In this document: piece after piece, positions 5,306 to 7,622 of the stretch
How the letters are laid out: each line of letters opens with the position of its first letter
Position numbering within the stretch: position 1 is the stretch's first letter
Assembly: GCA_031406795.1 (NCBI GenBank)
Contig: JANOHV010000192.1
Coordinates: 1-7,622 of the forward strand
Source: DATDCY01 sp031406795 [NCBI: Candidatus Rokuibacteriota bacterium]
GTDB taxonomy: Bacteria; JAUVQV01
Reading direction: 5' to 3'
Length of the DNA stretch: 7,622 bases
The notes under the pieces: generated by a model
What the model was told of the DNA's origin: nothing
Seen by the model: the letters and a program-made list of their open reading frames with translations, nothing else
Database searches by the model: none
Made by a program: the position numbers and the translations under genes

Positions 5306-6523
5306 TCAGCGCATCGGCGCGGGATTGGCGTCCCGCTTGAAGGCGGCGAGGCGTGGGTCACGCCGGGCTGTGGCGAGGAATTCCCCGGCGAAGATGCGAT
5401 GGGCCTCGGCATTCGGGTGCCCCTCCCAGCGACTCACCGTGAGGTTGCGGCCGCGGTGGACCCGCAGGTACTCCGCCGGGACGACCGCCATGCCGGCTGC
5501 GGCCAGGTGCTTCTCCGCCAGCCGGCCGATCTGCCAGCCCGGCCCGCTCGTGTCCGGCGACTGGTTGAGGACCAACGCGGCGACCGGGGGCAGCCCGCTG
5601 GCGGTGACGAAGCGGTTCATCGCCGCCACGTCGCCGGCAAAGCGCGTCTGGTAGTTGCGGAAGTCGCGCAGGATGTCGGTGTAGAAATCCGTCCGGATTC
5701 CGGCCCGCATCAGCAGGCGGTCATACGCGGCCGCGAAGAGCGCGCCAAGGCGCGTGCCGTGTTCGAGGTGGAACCCATACGGGAGGTTCACGGTCCAGGC
5801 CCGGTTGTTCCGGTACTCCCCGCGGCCGGAGGGCAGGAAGTCGTTCAGGCAGACGCCGTAAAGCACGAGGTCGGCGGCCAGCGACGGCAGCAGTCGCTCG
5901 GCGAGTCGGCGGATCTCCTCGCTTTGCAGGCCGCTGACGCCAAGATTCAGGACCTCGGTCCGGTATTCCCGCTGCAATTCACGCTCGAGCACCGCGGGCC
6001 AGGCTTCCTCGGCGGCGACTCCCTCCCCGTAGGTCAGCGAGTCGCCGAAGGCCGCGATACGGAAGGTTCCCGCGGCCTTCGGGGGCAGGGGCGTGGTGCG
6101 TCGCAGCCGGTTGGCGTCCAGGACATGCAGCTGTCCTTGCCACCAGAAGGCCTCGATTGCGCCTGGCACCTGCGTGTCGCGGCGCTGGAGGGCCTCAGGC
6201 ATGACCAGGCGCTCGACGGCGGCCGCGGCAGCGGGCGGCGGCGGCCGGCGGGCCAGGCCGGCGAGGAGCCCCTCGATAAGTGCGGCCGAGAGCGTCAGCG
6301 TGGCGACGGCCAACAGCGGCCCCGTCGCAGGGGGAACGCGCCGGCGCATCGCCAGAGCTTCGGCAAGCAGGGCGGCCGCGCCACGCAGGGCGAACAGCAG
6401 CAGTCCGACCGCCGTGCCGGCCCAGAGCACCTCGAGGACGCCGGAGCTTGCGGAGAACAGCAGCGCCGCGCCCTGCATGCCGGCAAACGCCGCCGCAATC
6501 GCCGCGAGCTTGCGCAACGGCAA
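5306..6523 (-). CDS. Membrane-anchored SGNH/GDSL-family hydrolase (main part; start uncertain)
   Basis: A 405-aa protein counted from a TTG codon. Residues 5-23, 29-55 and 68-90 are three hydrophobic segments, then a proline/alanine linker (92-102), then an SGNH hydrolase domain from about 150. Block I is FGDSLTYGEG (159-168, nucleophile Ser162), block II LNLGVSG (192-198), block III CLNDF (225-229) and the last block WEGHPNAEAH (366-375, His369). Many relatives have DGHPN; here the acid is Glu367. Such enzymes act on acyl or acetyl esters, often of envelope polysaccharides; the substrate is unknown. Topology predicts a periplasmic catalytic domain. The TTG lacks a Shine-Dalgarno, and the only in-frame codons above it run back to a TAG at 6547-6545, beyond which the same frame continues as a two-helix membrane segment. 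The real gene may therefore be 5306-6742 interrupted by one amber codon. ATG 6478 is an alternative start that would cut the first helix. Confidence 0.82.
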   Translation of the reverse strand: MPLRKLAAIAAAFAGMQGAALLFSASSGVLEVLWAGTAVGLLLFALRGAAALLAEALAMRRRVPPATGPLLAVATLTLSAALIEGLLAGLARRPPPPAAAAAVERLVMPEALQRRDTQVPGAIEAFWWQGQLHVLDANRLRRTTPLPPKAAGTFRIAAFGDSLTYGEGVAAEEAWPAVLERELQREYRTEVLNLGVSGLQSEEIRRLAERLLPSLAADLVLYGVCLNDFLPSGRGEYRNNRAWTVNLPYGFHLEHGTRLGALFAAAYDRLLMRAGIRTDFYTDILRDFRNYQTRFAGDVAAMNRFVTASGLPPVAALVLNQSPDTSGPGWQIGRLAEKHLAAAGMAVVPAEYLRVHRGRNLTVSRWEGHPNAEAHRIFAGEFLATARRDPRLAAFKRDANPAPMR

Positions 6524-6544
6524 GGGGCCGGCGACGGTTCGCCG

Positions 6545-6547
6545 CTA
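6545..6547 (-). other. In-frame TAG codon splitting the SGNH membrane protein
   Basis: TAG follows the codons for GGIAVLW and precedes RRTVAGPLPLRKL in the same frame. The eight codons between the TAG and the TTG at 6517 are mostly G/C-ending, like coding sequence. A one-base change, for example TGG or CAG to TAG, would explain it. Confidence 0.6.
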
Positions 6548-6742
6548 CCACAGCACCGCGATGCCGCCGGCGAACGCCAGCGACTGCGCAAGCCGCCCGG
6601 CGATCAGCGCGATGGGTGTTTCGGGCGCCGCGCGGCCGCCGAACCAGGGAAAAAGCGCCCCGGCGTCGAGCAGCGGGCTCGCCGCGACGAGCGCCAGGCC
6701 GATCCAGAGACGGGAGCGGTTCGGGACTTGCTTCGTGGTCAC
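6545..6742 (-). CDS. Two-helix membrane segment, probable N-terminus of the SGNH hydrolase or a separate 65-aa protein
   Basis: A 65-aa frame from GTG 6742-6740 to TAG. The N-terminus is polar and basic (TTKQVPNRSR), then a hydrophobic helix 12-30, a short loop with FPWFGGRAAPETP, and a second helix 44-64 ending GGIAVLW. It is in the same reading frame as the SGNH hydrolase gene, with only 21 bases between the stop and that gene's TTG. If joined, the product is a 478-residue protein of five helices with basic residues in the N-terminus and in both cytosolic loops, and the hydrolase domain outside, which is a coherent topology. As separate genes they would be a 2-helix and a 3-helix protein. 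The GTG has only a weak, very close purine run (AAAGGGG). On its own I do not recognise a family. Confidence 0.6.
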   Translation of the reverse strand: MTTKQVPNRSRLWIGLALVAASPLLDAGALFPWFGGRAAPETPIALIAGRLAQSLAFAGGIAVLW

Positions 6743-6791
6743 GCCCCTTTGTACCAGAAGTTCCGCCCGTTTCGTGCGGCCGCGGTGTGCG

Positions 6792-6821
6792 TTTCCGGCC
6801 GCCGGCGCGTGATGGTATCCT
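6792..6821 (+). promoter_or_regulatory. Possible extended -10 promoter for recD2, leaderless
   Basis: TGG followed by TATCCT at 6816-6821 forms an extended -10 element; a weak -35 candidate TTTCCG lies 18 bases upstream at 6792-6797. Only six bases (TGCGCG) separate TATCCT from the ATG at 6828, and there is no Shine-Dalgarno, so the mRNA would start at about the ATG. It sits in the 85-base gap between divergent genes. Confidence 0.45.
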
Positions 6822-6827
6822 TGCGCG

Positions 6828-7622
6828 ATGCCCGAGTTGTTCAAACTTCCCCGCGCCCCCGCGGTCGCAGCCGCGACGGCCGACGTGACCCTCGAGGGGG
6901 TGCTCGAGTCGGTCACGTTCGCCAACGAGGAGACCGGCTGGAGCGTCGTGCGTTTCGAGGTCGAGGGCCGGCGCGGACTGGTCACCGCGGTCGGGCTGCT
7001 GCCCGGGGTGCGCCCCGGCGAGTGCCTGCGCCTCACCGGCCGCTGGGAGACCGACCGGCGCTTCGGCGAGCAGTTCAAGTTCAGCGGCTACCTGCCGGTT
7101 GTGCCCTCGACGCTTGCCGGCATGGAGCGCTACCTCGCCTCCGGCCTGATCAGGGGGATCGGCAAGGTCATGGCCGCGCGGCTGGTCAAGCGCTTCGGAC
7201 TCGAGACGATGGACATCATCGAGCGTACGCCCGAGCGCCTCGGCGAGGTCGAGGGCATCGGGCCGGCGCGCAGCGCGCTGATCCTGGGCGCCTGGAACGA
7301 GCAGCGGGCCGTGCGCCAGGTGATGCTGTTTCTGCAGTCGCACGGGGTCGCGACGGCGCACGCCCACCGCATCTGGCGCCAGTACGGCGACGGCGCGATC
7401 GCGATCGTGCGCGACAACCCGTACCGGCTGGCCGAGGAGGTCTTCGGCATCGGCTTTCGTACCGCCGACACCATCGCGCGCTCGCTCGGCCTGCCGACGC
7501 AGGCGCCGCAGCGGCTCGAGGCCGGACTGATCCACGCGCTCGTCGAGGCCGCCGAGAGCGCCGGGCACGTCTACCTGCCGCGCGGCGTGCTGGTGCAGCG
7601 GGCCGCCGAGCTGCTCCAGATC
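6828..7622 (+). CDS. recD2: RecD2-type ATP-dependent DNA helicase, N-terminal part (partial at right edge)
   Basis: 265 codons are visible and the frame is open to the edge. RecD2 is a superfamily 1B 5'-3' DNA helicase that works without RecB and RecC and is linked to repair and recombination. The visible part is its characteristic N-terminal region: an OB-like domain at about 20-92 (LEGVLESVTFANEETGWSVV, later GRWETDRRFGEQFKFSGY), then YLASGLIRGIGKVMAARLVK (102-121) and LGEVEGIGPARSALI (138-152) as tandem helix-hairpin-helix elements, then DNPYRLAEEVFGIGFRTADT (196-215). The Walker A and later helicase motifs would lie beyond the window. ATG 6828 gives the usual N-terminus, but there is no Shine-Dalgarno and the -10-like box is only six bases upstream. 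It is transcribed divergently from the SGNH gene. The family assignment is strong. Confidence 0.92.
   Translation, partial: MPELFKLPRAPAVAAATADVTLEGVLESVTFANEETGWSVVRFEVEGRRGLVTAVGLLPGVRPGECLRLTGRWETDRRFGEQFKFSGYLPVVPSTLAGMERYLASGLIRGIGKVMAARLVKRFGLETMDIIERTPERLGEVEGIGPARSALILGAWNEQRAVRQVMLFLQSHGVATAHAHRIWRQYGDGAIAIVRDNPYRLAEEVFGIGFRTADTIARSLGLPTQAPQRLEAGLIHALVEAAESAGHVYLPRGVLVQRAAELLQI

Noticed and set aside
3874-5340. 488-aa plus-strand open frame opposite the 5'-nucleotidase
   Set aside because: The opposite strand has every metal and substrate motif of a nucleotidase; this frame is a shadow.
5245-5412. 56-codon N-terminal extension of the 5'-nucleotidase
   Set aside because: It would put the signal peptide in the interior and overlap the end of the SGNH gene; the promoter also lies inside it.
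6740-6760. TGGTACAAA just before GTG 6742 as a third leaderless promoter
   Set aside because: The -10 match is 4 of 6 with no acceptable -35 box, so the case is too weak to list as a feature.
6195-7568. 457-aa minus-strand open frame across recD2 and the SGNH gene
   Set aside because: It lies opposite the RecD2 N-terminus and in another frame of the SGNH gene; no domain pattern.

Overview
The window is very GC-rich, densely packed chromosomal DNA. It most likely comes from a Gram-negative proteobacterium, perhaps a beta- or gammaproteobacterium. The reasons are a GmhA-type phosphoheptose isomerase (LPS heptose synthesis), a secreted UshA-type 5'-nucleotidase and a predicted periplasmic SGNH domain on a membrane anchor. 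Strong G/C third-position bias gives long open frames opposite most genes; these are shadows. I see no rRNA, tRNA, CRISPR array, insertion sequence or phage gene.

Layout, left to right. (1) Positions 1-1628, minus strand: gmhA (1041-1628) is followed, with a 4-base ATGA overlap, by a deoxyhypusine-synthase-like gene of unknown role (88-1044). A GTGA overlap may open a third gene that runs off the left edge. A near-consensus promoter (TTGACA, 17-bp spacer, TACGAT) drives this unit. (2) Positions 1629-1852: a divergent regulatory region with a second, plus-strand TTGACA promoter. Between the two promoters lie a 6-bp inverted repeat, a 9-bp direct repeat and an 11-bp palindrome. (3) Positions 1853-2323, plus strand: a 67-aa single-pass membrane protein and a 75-aa CopZ-like heavy-metal-binding protein. 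(4) Positions 2320-5244, minus strand: an apparent operon of a secreted 5'-nucleotidase, a 68-aa protein resembling a beta-grasp (ThiS/MoaD/ubiquitin-like) domain, and an MFS exporter. The first two overlap by GTGA and the last two are 22 bases apart. (5) Positions 5306-6742, minus strand: a membrane-anchored SGNH/GDSL hydrolase whose first two membrane segments are separated from the rest by one in-frame amber codon. (6) Positions 6828 to the right edge, plus strand: the N-terminal 265 codons of a RecD2-type helicase.

Points most worth a second look are the in-frame TAG splitting the SGNH gene; the unannotated beta-grasp-like protein between the nucleotidase and the MFS gene; the DHS-like protein coupled to gmhA, which lacks the catalytic lysine; and two genes (5'-nucleotidase and recD2) whose best -10 boxes (both TATCCT) lie only 6-7 bases before the ATG, suggesting leaderless mRNAs. 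I do not see a clear new defence or mobile system here; most genes look like ordinary housekeeping or envelope genes.
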